Below the pieces are notes generated by a model, which saw nothing but the letters and a program-made list of their open reading frames with translations, did no database searches and was not told where the DNA came from. A stretch of 64,000 nt of DNA from Ascidia mentula (taxonomy: Eukaryota > Chordata > Ascidiacea > Phlebobranchia > Ascidiidae): contig OX387197.1 of NCBI GenBank assembly GCA_947561715.1, positions 25,384,266 to 25,448,265 of the forward strand, read 5' to 3'. The position numbers and the translations under genes are program-made. Below are positions 1 through 12,433 of the stretch, in pieces. Within the stretch, counting starts at the first letter, position 1. Each line of letters begins with the position of its first letter.

Positions 1-816
1 TTTGCAATGTAAACTGAAAGTGTTAATAAATGATGTAAAGTGTGCGTTGTGATCAACTACATTCTGTTAAGATAGCCTGTTGTCAGTAACGAATGCAACT
101 ACCCGATGTTGCACCAACATCAACTACGTGAACTATCTTTGTAGACTTAAATTCGAAGGCGGAAATTAAAGGAATCGAAAGACGTGTTGTGACTAACAAA
201 TGACATGGGTTTATTTCTGTTGATTCGCCATTTGGGAAAATATTTGATTTATCCAAACTACGTAGGAGTTCTGATTTAAAAACGGTTATGTTTCCACTAC
301 AATTGAAACTTTCAATTTACATTGCAAACCTCGAAATAGTTTTGCAATGTAAACTAAAAGTTTCAATTAATGACGTACAGACTGTGTTATCATCAACGAA
401 ATTCTGTATAGATCGCTACCCGCTGTTCCAACTTCATGAACTATTTCTGTCGACTTACCGTCGAAGGCGGAAATTAAAGGCATCGAAAGATTTGTTGTGA
501 CTAACAAATGATTACGCTTTATTTCTGCTGATTCGTCTTGTGTTAAGATATCTGATTCATCCGAACTACGTAGGAGCTCTGATTCAAAAAGCTTTACGTT
601 TCCAGTACAAGCCAATCTAAGACCAGTTAGAAGCGGTTTAGCTATCAGTGATTTGAAACATGGTTGAGAAGCGTTGATTTGATTATTTTGAAGATGCCAA
701 TTGCGATTTGCATTGAAGGACTATTGGTAAACACATGAAATACGAAACTTTTGTTATGATTTTGTATTGTAGTTTAACAGAACATCTTGTGTGAATATAA
801 AAGTTGGCTTCAAAGC
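1..816. repeat. 5' flank of CLR1: tandem upstream repeat
   Basis: Two copies of a block of about 300 bp (roughly 1-290 and 333-640). The block runs from a TTTGCAATGTAAAC-like start through an ATTCTGT(T)AA segment to CTTCGAAGGCGG and a TTATTTCTG..GATTCG segment. The same block precedes the other MNLHL-type genes (near 4.47, 13.56, 14.03, 17.67, 21.7, 25.6, 29.6 and 33.4 kb). It is not tied to a recognisable transposon end, so it is best read as the duplicated promoter-side part of the gene unit. A TATAAAAG-like motif lies at 796-803, only about 20 bp before the ATG. Confidence 0.7.
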
Positions 817-3601
817 ATGAACCTACATTTGGTGGCGTTATTAACACTCCTGCCAGTTGTCTTGTCTCAAACCTGGCACAAGTATGGGACAAGTGAATAT
901 TTGATTGGATCGAATAACGTTAGCAGCTATTCTGAAGCAGAAACTACATGTCAAGGATGGAAGGCTCATGTAGCCAACGTCAAATCAAAAGATACTTTCG
1001 ATTTTTTGGTGGCTAAGATTGGAACTCTCACAGGTAAGTCTTGTCTGATTCAAAATTTGATCATTGAATTGTTGGGTTGTTGAAAAAAGTAAATGCAAAT
1101 TTGTATTGCCTAATGCTCCACCAATTGTGTAAAATATCTTTAGAATCGGAACTCTTGAACAAGTCTTGTCTTCTCCGCAATTACGTTTTAGTATTGTGTT
1201 ACTGCGTTGGAAATTGGGGTAAATCCAAACCGGTGCTTCTGAAATTGAAATGAAAAATTAATCTGTCTGCGACATGATTAGATTATGATCAAGCAACATT
1301 AATAATGGTTGGATACAAATATTTGTAACAGTTTTTTTTGCAAAAATGGAACTGAATCGGGAACTAAATTAGTAACGCGTGTTTAATTTTAGACCCACCA
1401 TATTCCTACTTCATTGGAGCGGGACGAATTAATCGGACAGTTAACTTTGAGTGGACAGATGGAACAAGAGTTGTAAACGGACAGTGGAGGAAAGGGGGAG
1501 TATGGAATGAACCAAACAACTTCAATGAAAATGAAGATTGTGTGACAATGGGTTACCGCTATGTGTTCGACCCAAAGTTGCAATGGCTTGATATTCTATG
1601 CATGTATGAGTCGCGATACATTTGTGAAAGATTATTAGGTGGGATGCATGAGGTTGTAATAAAAAATATGTACAACAATTTACCTTTTCAGAATAAACGC
1701 AAACAAAGCCAATAGCAATCATATCAACTAACTTGCAGTAACGAACACTTGTCATCTCAACATTTCGTTTAAACAAAGAAACCTAAGAATACTTTTCTGG
1801 TAAATGTTGTCATGTGAACACTGTGTTCACGACAAAACATCGAATGTTCCTTTTCTGAAAATTGATTGTCGGTTATAATCACTCGATAATGGTTAATATT
1901 CTCGTAACATAAATATAGAAGTTTTTAATTTACGTAAAGGGTGGTGCAGAACATAGTAAACAAGTCACATTTGCATATATTTTTTGTTTCCTATTTCAGT
2001 CTGTACAAAATTACTCAAAATGTGTGTTAGTAAGTGCATGACGGTACCGTTTAGATTAAGTGAAAATTTCATTTTCTGAAACCAGTTTATCTATTGCCCG
2101 ACAAGCTTGGATACGCTGATCCAGCCCATTTCAGCAATGTTATGTTTAAAGTGGCCTTTGTTTGGTTTTAAAGTGCTTAGATGCCTAGGTGGTCTACAAT
2201 TGTGAGATTACTGATTGGAATTTCATGGAGTTACTGTAATTGATTACGTAATGATAAATGACCTATTTACAGTTTCAACGACGTTAAAACCAACTACAAC
2301 GTCCTCCGAAGCCACAACACGTCCGGTCAAAGAAACCACCAAAGGAACCACAAGATCAATTACTACAACAACCACTAGATCAGCCACCACAACTACCACA
2401 GCCACTACAACCATCTCCTTACCACCAAACACTAAAACCATCCGCAATGTCACCATAAATGGAATGAGAACCAGCAAAGCGACAGTTGGTAACGAATCCA
2501 TTTCGACTACGATGCTTTCATCCATACAGTTGAGCTCTTTTTCCCAACGTGAGTAATGAAACCTCTTCAAGCAACTTTAACACTTTATAGCCTACTTATC
2601 TAACACAGAAGTCCAAAACCATTTTATGGTCATTAACCTCATTTGCAAGAACGCACATAGCAACATATATCAAATAAATGTTCCGATAAAAATGAAATCA
2701 CAAACCTACATCCAACAAAAGAAGCAGCGACTGTTTTTTATATTCCCAATTAACATATTTTACTTATTCTACATTTAATTCTATTTACGCAAAACGTGAT
2801 TTCATCTAGCCAAGTGTCAATTGATTTATTGTGTTTCATGGTAGTGGTCACATCTAACACAAAAGTTTTATCTGTTTTTGTTCACAAAAGCATCGACAAA
2901 CAAGAGCAACAACCTGGCTATAATAATCGGTACAACCTTTGGAGTCATCGTAATAATTGGTATTATATGCTTGGTAGTCTGTACGACGTCACAACGGTGT
3001 AGAAAACATTGGTGAGTTCATTTTCTTTCAATAATTTTGATGAATGTGAAGTTATAATCCCTTTTCTTTTACACCAATGCGAAAATATTCTTGCAGAAGT
3101 TTAAATATCGGCTCTTCACAACGTTATTTTGTTAATGAATGTTCACATAACTTTAAATACTGTATTTCCTATTTCTGGTTGAATTTAATCTTATGCTTCT
3201 TAGCGCACAAAGAAATACACAAGATCTGAACGACCGAGTAGCTGGTAAGTAAAACGACCAACTGAAATAAAATGCAAATATAACTTAACTTCACCAACAA
3301 ACTACTTCAGAACTAGGAAACACAAAATTCTGTCAAAAAATCAGAATAATTGGTGATGAATTAAGAAAGTTGGATACTTGTCAATATTTTTTTATTTTTT
3401 AACATTTTTTGTTAACCAGGTGCTGATATCAACCAAGATCAAGTTTACATCAATGAGAATACTGCTCAGTATTACAACTTGCAACCATCCATAAACCATC
3501 CACCGGACCAACCAAATCATGGCGTCCACCATTATGAGGTCATCAAAGATCCTGTATACGTAAACACCAGAAACGAATCTCAATACATTAATTGTAATTA
3601 A
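817..3601 (+). CDS. CLR1: type I C-type lectin-like receptor, short (S) tail
   Basis: Exons 817-1033, 1393-1638, 2273-2548, 2891-3011, 3204-3244 and 3420-3601 give one frame of 360 residues. Residues 1-17 are a signal peptide (MNLHLVALLTLLPVVLS). Residues 18-154 are a CTLD with YFIGA (the WIGL equivalent), WNEPNN (EPN motif) and four cysteines in AETTC, EDC, LC and YIC. Residues 155-246 form a Thr/Ser stalk likely to be O-glycosylated. A hydrophobic helix (LAIIIG to VVC, about 255-277) has no charged residue, so adaptor pairing through the membrane is not indicated. The tail carries VYINEN, YYNLQ, YEVI, VYVNT and YINC, with YxN motifs of the Grb2-SH2 type. By family, a cell-surface carbohydrate or protein sensor; ligand unknown. 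Exon 2 and flanking introns are near-identical to CLR3, and the 3' half to CLR5, suggesting gene conversion. Confidence 0.88.
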
Positions 3602-3664
3602 ATTACTGTGCGCGGAGACTTCAGCAAAACGTTTGGAAACTGATTTTCTGCACATATTTGTCAT
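3602..3664. other. Short 3' flank of CLR1
   Basis: About 60 bp between the stop codon and foldback element FB1, highly similar after CLR1, 3, 5, 6 and 7. No AATAAA is visible here. Confidence 0.5.
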
Positions 3665-4170
3665 GATTCTGAGAATGAAGAGACTGGCTCTTACTACTAT
3701 AAACATTACCATGTTTCATATACGATAAAACGTTTCGGCAAGAACTTATGCCATCATCAGTTTAAATGACGCGGTTGGTATAGCTCCATCATTATATGGA
3801 GCTGACCTGACCGACGTCACAGAGAAGGCTCGTGAGGGTGGTGATGTCATGTTGTTGTCAGCCACATACCACTAAATTGGGAAAATGCGCAGTAAACGAC
3901 GTTTTATGTCGATTATTGTGTATTTTGCGTTTTGTGTCGTTTACTGCGTACTTTCCACCTTTAGTGATGTGTGGCCGATAACAACATGACGTCACCCACG
4001 CGAGCCTTATCTGTGACGTCAGTCAGGTCAGCTCCATATAATGATGGAGCTACACCAACCACGTCATTTAAACTGATGATGGCATAAGTTTTTGCCGAAA
4101 CGTTTTTCCGTATGAAACATGACAATGTTGACAACAGTATGGGCCAGTCTCTTCTGTCTCAAATCCTCAC
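3665..4170. mobile_element. Foldback/MITE-like element FB1, copy a
   Basis: A long imperfect palindrome of about 500 bp. The left arm (GAAGAGACTGGC... GTTTAAATGACGCGG... GATGTCATGTTGTTGTC) returns inverted as the right arm, around a centre at about 3890-3950. It contains no plausible coding sequence. The right arm carries two TGACGTCA palindromes (about 3987 and 4014). The same element follows all S genes of the first cluster at the same offset, so it was probably inserted once and copied along with the gene. Confidence 0.75.
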
Positions 4171-5073
4171 GTAGTGCTCCTAAGTTTGTTATGATGATAT
4201 TACTGACGTGACGATATTATCTACACATTTAGGATATCTTTATTCACGCTTTTCAAATCACGTAACGTGATTAGTTTGTTACAAAATGGTGTAAAATATA
4301 TCATTTTCATGTTGTTGATTTAAATTTTTACCAATTGTTTATACGCACGTCTTAATCTCACTAATTATTTACAGTTTTGTGTTGTGCTTTTACGCAGTTT
4401 TGGGATATTTAACTTTTGATGTTGTTTTTTTTTTTTTTATCCTCGCATATTAATCTTCATATTAGTTTTGCAATGTCAACTGAAAGTGTTAATAAATGAT
4501 GTAAAGTGTGCGTTTTGATCAACTGATTCTGTTAAGATAGTCGGTTGTCAGTAACGGTGCAATTACCCGATGTTACACTAACACCAACTACCTAACCTAT
4601 CTTTGTCTACTTACCTTCGAAGGCGGAAATAAAAGGCATAGAATGACTTGTTGTGACTAATAAATGACTACGCTTTATTTCTGCTGATTCGTCTTGTGTG
4701 AAAATATCTGATTCATTCCAACTACGTAAGAGTTGTGATTCAAAAACCTTTATGTTTCCACTACAAGCCAATCTTAGACCAGTTAGAAGCGGATTAGCTA
4801 TCAGTGATATAAAACATAGTTGAGAAGCGTTGATTTGAAGAAGCCAATTGGCATTTACAACAATTTGGATTGTAATTGAAACGTAATGACGGCAGGCAAC
4901 TCAATCGTTGAAACTTAGCCTTTAATTTATCAAGGTTGGCTGTTTCCAAAACTATTGCCAGGAGTGTTGAAGGACTATTAGTAACCACATGAATTGGGAA
5001 ACTTTTGTTATAATTTTGTATTGTAGTTTAAAAACAAACTATTTTGTGGAAATATACAAGTTGGCTTTAAAGC
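4171..5073. repeat. CLR1-CLR2 intergenic: upstream repeat of CLR2
   Basis: AT-rich spacer with poly-T at about 4427-4438, then the conserved upstream block (about 4466-4810) and a promoter-proximal segment shared with the CLR6 and CLR7 upstream regions. AATATACAAG sits about 20 bp before the CLR2 ATG. No gene seen. Confidence 0.6.
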
Positions 5074-7815
5074 ATGAATCTACATTTGGTGGCATTATCA
5101 GTACTTTTGCCTGTTGTCTTGTCTCAAACCTGGCACAAGCATGGGACAAGTGAATATTTGATTGTGTCAAATAAAGTCAGCAATTATTCTGAAGCAGAAA
5201 CTACATGTCGAGGATGGAATGCTCATGTAGCGAACGTCAAAACAAATGATACTTTTGATTTTTTGGTGGCCGAGATCAGAAATCTAAGACTAGGAAGTAA
5301 GTCTTGTATGCTTTACAGTTTGATTATTGTGTTGTTGGATTGTTAAAAAAGGTAAATGCAAATTGATGTGGCATAATGCTATCACCCTTATTGAAAAATA
5401 TATTCAACATAAATGGAACTCTTGTACATAAGTCTTGTCTGGCTCGCAGTTAAAGTTTTACTGCTTTGAAAAATGGGGTAAATTCAAAGCTACTGAAACG
5501 AAAACAAAAAATTGTTCTGGCACCGACATTATTTGATTAAAGTCTACGAACATTATAAATGGTTGGATAGAAACATATGCGAAAGTTTTTGGCTGACATG
5601 GAACTGAATCTGGAATAAATTCGTAACACGTGTTCAATTTTAGATGAAACATATTCCTATTTCATTGGAGCGAGGCGAATTAATGGGACAGATAATTTTG
5701 AGTGGACAGATGGAACAAGAGTTGTAAACGGACTGTGGATGAAAGGGAGAGGAATAAATGGAACAAAATGGAATGAACCCAACAACATAAATCAAAGTGA
5801 AGATTGTGTGACAATGGGATATCTTTTCTATTTCAAACAAATATTGCGATGGTTTGATATTCCATGCATATATGAGTCGCGATACATTTGTGAAAGATTA
5901 TCAGGTGAGATGCTTGAAAAGGTTTTGAAAAAATATGTACAACCATTTGCATTTACAGGTAAACCTCTAAAATACTGCTGTAAAATTTGTGAATGACTTT
6001 CTTTAAAAAATGGAAATCATAATTTGCAGTAATGAATACTTCTCATCCAAATTTATTGATCTCATAAGAAACTGTAAATAAAACGTAGTCAAGCTATCCT
6101 CAACATTCCGTTTAAACATAGAAACCAAGAATAATTTTCTGGTAAAAGTTGTCAGGTGAACACTGTGTTCACGACAAAATATCAAATGTTTCTTGTCTTA
6201 CAATTCATAGTCGGTTGTAATCGCTCAATAATAATTAATATTGTGGCATCATAAATATAGAAGTTTTAAATTTACATGGAGAGTGGTACAGAACAAACTA
6301 AACTAGTCACGTTTGCATTTGCCATATATTTCCTGTTCTATATTCCTATAATCAGTATAAAATTACCCGCAAAGTGTGGTAGTCAATGTATGACGATACC
6401 GTTCAGACTAAGTTACAATTTCTGTGATATTCCAATTTTAATTTTCCCTAATTCTGTGTGCTTATCTTTGCCTCACAAGATTGGAAATGCTAGGCAATGT
6501 TTTGTTTGAAGTAGCCTTGATTCATTTTTAAGTGCTTGCCTAGTTGGGTGGTGTATAATTGTTGGATTTACTGCATTTCATGCAGTAATTGGTTGCATAA
6601 TGATATAAGACCTATTTACATGTTTCAACGACGTTTAAAGCAAATACAACGTCATCTGGAACCACTGAAAACATCCGCAATGTGACAACACTTGCAACGA
6701 AAACCAGCAAAGCGACAGTTGGTAACGAATATATGCCGACTACGAAGGTTTTAACCACACTTTTAAGCTCTTCTCACAAACGTAAGTTACAAAGAGCTCT
6801 TTTAATCAACTCTAACAATTTATACTAATCCAACACAGAGGTTCCCAACCTTTTTGTAGGCATGAACTCCATTTATAATTTGATATAAATTTGTGTATTA
6901 TTTTAACTCGTATTTGTGGCCTGTACGGGCAATGGTGTCGGTTTGAAACAACTATGAGGTTATATGTTCGTGTGTTAGAAACAAGTACATCAACACCTAT
7001 CAACGGCAATCTTCCAACTGTGGTTGGTTCGATTGTTGGTGTCATCGTCATAGTCGCTATTATCTGCATTGTTGTTTTTTGTGTGATCTCACAAAAGCGA
7101 AAGAATCAAAGGTAAGTCCCCTTCGTTCATAGATTATTGTTTGTCCAGAGTTTAAATCAGTGTAAATGGGTTAGCAATGCAAAGTGAAAAATGTGGGCTT
7201 GTACGACTGTTCACACGTGTGAAGTTTCATTATATTGTTTTAATGTAAGTGTATATAATACTCCAGTGTATTTAGGTCTGTGGCCCCAAGAGAGTTACAG
7301 GCAGTTGCCAACAGTGCACACGGTAAGCACATAAACCTAAACAAAAGCAATCATTTGAGTAATTTTATATTTGTAATGTGAAATACTTAACTGGCCAAAA
7401 TGTCATTCTAGCCGCAGACAACTACGAACCAGAAGAAACATACGCTGAAACTCCAACCGAGAACCACGTCAGCCCGCAACAAACAGTAACCTATGAAGAC
7501 GTTACTCATTCTCAATACAATCTCTATGACGATGCTACAAATCCGGAACTAGGAACCAGTGATCGCGTAAACAACTGCGATGTCTACAGCACGGTGCAAC
7601 GAGACGGAGACGACCAGGATGCTCACAATCAACTACAACCTGCTGGTTTGGAGGCATCGGGAAACGGATCTTTGCTTGAGGTAGACGCCAACGACCGAAA
7701 TACTTACGACCGATTGCACAACATTGAACATATGAGTGGGAATACCACTGCCTCCACCTCTGCCGATCAACTTTACGCCGTGGTCAGAAAACCGAAGAAA
7801 GAACTGCGTCCTTGA
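5074..7815 (+). CDS. CLR2: type I C-type lectin-like receptor, long (L) tail
   Basis: Exons 5074-5296, 5644-5904, about 6623-6781, 6979-7111, 7276-7322 and 7412-7815 give 408 residues in one frame. Signal peptide 1-17; CTLD with YFIGA, an INGTK insertion before WNEPNN (adding NGT and NQS N-glycosylation sequons), EDC, PC and YIC. The stalk is short (53 residues). The helix (VVGSIVGVIVIVAIICIVVFCVI) is followed by a basic KRKNQR stop-transfer. The L tail of about 135 residues has tyrosines in TYAETP, TYEDV, YNLYDD, VYSTV, YDRL and LYAVV. The ITAM-like pair is half lost here because YNQL reads HNQL. Oddity: the stalk acceptor reads CATG at 6619-6622 where the paralogues have ACAG, so canonical splicing at that site is lost. 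The protein model assumes a nearby non-AG site or an error; otherwise this allele is damaged. Confidence 0.75.
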
Positions 7816-9619
7816 ATGAATCACAACCCCATAAATACTGAATTTGTTAGTACGCAGTTTTGTAATCACGTTTTGTACATATTATTATTGGTCAATGTGT
7901 TTGATTAACGACTTAACTTCGACTTGGGTTCAAAGTGTGCTTGTTTAACTGCTGCGCAATGTATCTACGCAAAGCCTGATCCATGGGTAGCAAAAATAAT
8001 ACATGTCAGAGATTTTTACCGGAGCTAAAAGGAGTTTAAAAGGGTAACGTAAAACATATATCAGAACCTAGACGATGTAAATCACATCTCAAAGAAACAT
8101 CTCAAAGGCTGTTACAGTTCGTGACTTTTACCTGTGGGAACGTCACGCACGTATAAGACGATCCATTACTCGTAAGATTTACAATATGGTGATTCATAAG
8201 CCTTTAGATTAACTTCCTGATTTATTCTTTCAAATCATTTTGCCCTTTAAAATATACGATGGTGTTCATTTCTGTTTATTCAAAGTAGCTGTTTATTATT
8301 GCAAGCTTTCTTACTTATCAGTGGTGTTAAACAATGCTATTTAGTCCAAATATATTAATGCGCACAAACCATTTTAAACAATAAAAGCGACAAAGAAACA
8401 AAAAAATAACAAAATGACTGAATTAGTTTATCAGAAGCAGAAACTGCAACACAAAGAATGATTTTATTATATCACCGTCTCGGCCATAATAAGCGTTTAT
8501 GCCATGATTGGCGGTATGAAGGCGTACGAAAAGATCAAGAATAAAGGTTTGTTAAAGCCTCATGCATGGGTAGCAAAAATATTACCGGTCAGAGATTTTC
8601 CCTGTAGCTGAAGGGATTATAGAGCAGCATAAAACACACATTCTGGAGCTGGAAGATTATCTAAGTATTACGCAAATAAGAGCTCAAAAAGATTCTCATC
8701 GGTTTGTGACTTGTAGTTGTGGGAGTCCCACTCACGAATAATTATATAAGACGTTGTATTGCATGGTGAGAACTGTTTTTATACACACGTTTTAATGTCA
8801 TTACTTATTCCCTGTTATGTGTATTAAAAATTTCCATGTGGTTTTATTTACGAAATTGTTAATGAATAACGTAAAGTGTGCGTTATCATCAACTAAATTC
8901 TGTGAATGCTCCTTGCATTTTACAATAATCCTACCCGATGTTCCAACTTCCTGGACTGTGTTTGTCGACTTACCTTCGAAGGCGGAAATAAAATGCATCT
9001 AAAGACGTGTTGTGACTAATTAATGACATGGATTTATTTCGTCACTACAAGCCAATCTAAGAACTGTTACAAGTAGTTTTGATATCAGTGATATGAAACA
9101 TAGTTGTGAAGCAATGATTTGATTATTTTGAATATGCTATTTGGCATTTGCAACAACATGAATTGTGATTGAAATGAAATGAAAGCAAGCATATTAGGCG
9201 TTGCAACTTACGTTCAAATATTATTAAGATTGCCTGTTGTGAAGACTATTGCCAGGAGTGTTGAAGGACTATTAGTAAACACACGAAACAAGAAACGTTT
9301 GTTGTGATTTTGTATAGTATTTTAACAGTTTAGATATCAGTTATATGAAACATTGTTGTGAAGCAATGATTTGATTATTTTGAATATGCTGTTTTGCATT
9401 TGCAACAACATGAATTGTATTTGTAACGAAATGACGGTAAGCAATATAAACGTTGCAACTAACCTTTAAATATTATCAAGAGTAGCTATTACCAAGGCTA
9501 TTGACAGGAGTAATAAATGACTATTGGCAAATACAGGAAATCCAACACATTTTGTTGTGATTTTGTATTGTAGTTTAAACACGACCTTTTTGTGGGAATA
9601 TATAAGTTGGCTTTAAAGC
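7816..9619. other. CLR2-CLR3 intergenic
   Basis: The L-gene 3' flank contains a segment present twice: 7975-8150 (CCATGGGTAGCAAAAATAAT, then TCAGAGATTTTTACC) and again about 8555-8760. A weak echo of the CTLD exon (TCAGAAGCAGAAACTGCA) lies near 8430-8450 and may be a vestige of a lost gene. From 8800 to 9090 is a diverged upstream repeat. The promoter-proximal segment with GACTATTGCCAGGAGTGTTGAAGG follows, itself partly duplicated (9060-9310 against 9330-9540). No complete gene seen. Confidence 0.5.
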
Positions 9620-12353
9620 ATGAACCTACATTTGGTAGCGTTATCAGCACTATTGCCTGTTGTCTTGTCTCAAACCTGGTACAAGTATGGGACAAGTGAA
9701 TATTTGATTGGGTCAAGAGCGGATAAAGTTAGTAGCTATTCTGAAGCAGAAACTACATGTCAAGGATGGAACGCTCATGTAGCCAATGTCAAAACAAAAG
9801 ATATTTTCGATTTTTTGGTGGCTAAGATTGGAAATCTCACACGTAAGTCTTGTCTGGTTCACAGTTTGATCATTGAATTGTTGGGTTGTTGAAAAAAGTA
9901 AATGCAAATTTGTATTGCCTAATGCTTCACCATTTGTGTAAAATATCTTTAGAATCGGAACTCTTGAACAAGTCTTGTCTTCTCCGCAATTACGTTTTAG
10001 TATTGTGTTACTGCGTTGGAAATTGGGGTAAATCCAAACCGGGGCTTCTGAAATTGAAATGAAAAATTAATCTGTCTGCGACATGATTAGATTATGATCA
10101 AGGAACATTAATAATGGTTGGATACAAATATTTGTAACAGTTTTTTTGCAAAAATGGAACTGAATCGGGAACTAAATTAGTAACGCGTGTTGAATTTTAG
10201 ACTCACCATATTCCTACTTCATTGGAGCGAGACAAATTAATGGGACAAATAATTTTGAGTGGACAGACGGAACAAGAGTTGTGAACGGACAGTGGAGGAA
10301 AGGAGGAGGATGGAATGAACCAAATAACTTCAATGAAAATTGTGTTACAATGGGATATCGCTATGTGTTCGACCCAAAGTTGCAATGGGTTGATATTCAA
10401 TGCATGTATGAGTCGCGATACATTTGTGAAAAATTATTAGGTGGGATGCTTGAGGTTGTAATAAAAAATATGTACAACAATTTACCTTTTCAGAATAAAC
10501 GCAAACAAAGCCAATAGCAATCATATCAACTAACTTGCAGTAACGAACACTTGTCATCTCAAAATTTCGTTTCAACAAAGAAACCTAAGAATTTTTTTCT
10601 GATAATAGTTGTCATGTGAACACTGTGTTCACGACATAACATCGAATGTTCCTTTTCTGGAAATTGATTGTCGGCTATAATCACTCGATAATGGTTAATA
10701 TTCTCGTAACATAAAAAATATAAGAGTTTTAAATTTACGTGAAGGGTGGTACAGAACATAGTAAACAAGTCACATTTGCATATATTTTTTGTTTCCTATT
10801 TCAGTCTGTACATTACTCAAAAATGTGTGTTAGTAAGTGCATGACAGTACCGTTTAGATTAAGTTAAAATGTCATTTTCTGAATCCAGTTTATCTATTGC
10901 CCGACAAGCTGGGAAACGCTGAGCCAGCCCATTTCAGCGATGTTATGTTTAAAGTGGCCTTTGTTTTCTTTTTAAGTGCTTAGCTGCTTGCATGGTGTGC
11001 AATTGTGAGATTACTGTTTGGCAATTCATGGAGTTACTGTAATTGGTTACATAATGATAGAAGACCTGTTCACAGTTTCAACGACGTTAAAAGCAACTAC
11101 AACGTCCTCTGGAGCCACAACACGCCCCGTCAAAGAAACCACCAAAGGAACCATCAGATCAATTACTACAACAACCACTAGATCAGCCACCACAACTACC
11201 ACAGCCACTACATCCATATCCTTACCACCAAACACTAAAACCATCCGCAATGTCACCATAAATGGAATGAGAACCAGCAGAGCGACAGTTGGCAACGAAT
11301 CCATTTCGACTACGATGCCTTCATCCATACAGTTGAGCTCTTTTTCCCAACGTGGGTAATGAAACCTCTTCAAGCAACTTTAACATTTTATAGCCTACTT
11401 ATCTAACACAGAAGTCCAAAACCTTTTTATGGCCTTTAACCTCATTTGCAAGAACGCACATAGCAACATATATCAAATAAATGTTCTGATAAAGATGAAA
11501 TCACAAACCTACATCCAACAAACGAAGCAGTTGTTTATATTCCCAATTAACATATTCTACTTATTCTACCTTTAATTCTATTTACGCAAAACGTGATTAT
11601 CTAGCCAAGTGTCAATTCATTTATTGTGTTTCATAGTAGTGGTCACATTTAACTCAAAAATTTTTTATCTGTTTTTGTTCACAAAAGCATCGACAAAGAA
11701 AATCAAGAACCTAAATATAACAATTGGTTCGGTTTTTGGAGTCATCGTAATAATTGGTATTATATGCGCCTCAGTCTGTATGACGTCACAACGGTGTAGA
11801 AAACATTGGTAAGTTCATTTTCTTTCAATGATTTTGATGAATGTGAAGTTATAATCCCCCTTTTCTTTTATACCAATGCGAAAATATTCTTGCAGAAGTT
11901 TAAATATCGGCTCTTCACAACGTTATTTTGTTAATGAATGTTTACATAACTTTAAATACTGTATTTCCTATTTCTGGTTGAATTTAATCTTATGCTTCTT
12001 AGCGCACAAAGAAATACACAAGATCTGAACGCCCGAGTAGCTGGTAAGTAAAACGACCAACTGAAATAAAATGCAAATATAACTTCACCAACTAGCTACT
12101 TCAGAACTAAGAAACACGAAATAGTAACAAAAATAATATTTTGGGTATTTTTGACATTTTTTGTTGACCAGATGCTGACTTCAAGCAAGATCAAGTTTAC
12201 ATCAATGAGAATACTGCTCAGTATTACAACTTGCAACCATCAATAAACCATCCTCAGGACCAACCAAATCATGGCGTCCACCATTATGAGGTCATCAAAG
12301 ATCCTGTATACGTTAACACCAGAAACGAATCTCAATACATTAATTGTAATTAA
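9620..12353 (+). CDS. CLR3: type I C-type lectin-like receptor, short (S) tail
   Basis: Exons 9620-9842, 10201-10440, 11076-11351, 11688-11808, 12003-12043 and 12172-12353 sum to 1,083 nt (360 residues plus stop). Domain order is as in CLR1. In the CTLD the loop after WNEPNN is two residues shorter (NENC instead of NENEDC), so the spacing to the second cysteine is altered. Stalk of 92 residues, nearly all Thr/Ser runs; the stalk donor is GTGGGT rather than GTGAGT, still GT. Transmembrane helix NITIGSVFGVIVIIGIICASVC. Tail DADFKQDQVYINEN to the terminal QYINCN. The region 9893-10580 (intron 1, exon 2, start of intron 2) is almost identical to 1086-1780 of CLR1, whereas exon 1 is more distinct: a mosaic consistent with gene conversion. 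Confidence 0.87.
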
Positions 12354-12433
12354 ATTGCTGTAAGTTTTGCAGTAAGCGCGCGCGGAGACTTAAGAAAAAT
12401 ATTTGGAAATTGATTTTCTGCACATATTTGTCA

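Noticed and set aside
2244-2570. Long minus-strand frames rich in Val opposite the stalk exons (also 11047, 15969, 19562, 31678, 27272, 49491)
   Set aside because: They mirror ACC/ACA threonine codons of the sense stalk as GGT/TGT/GTT codons; low complexity and no independent support.
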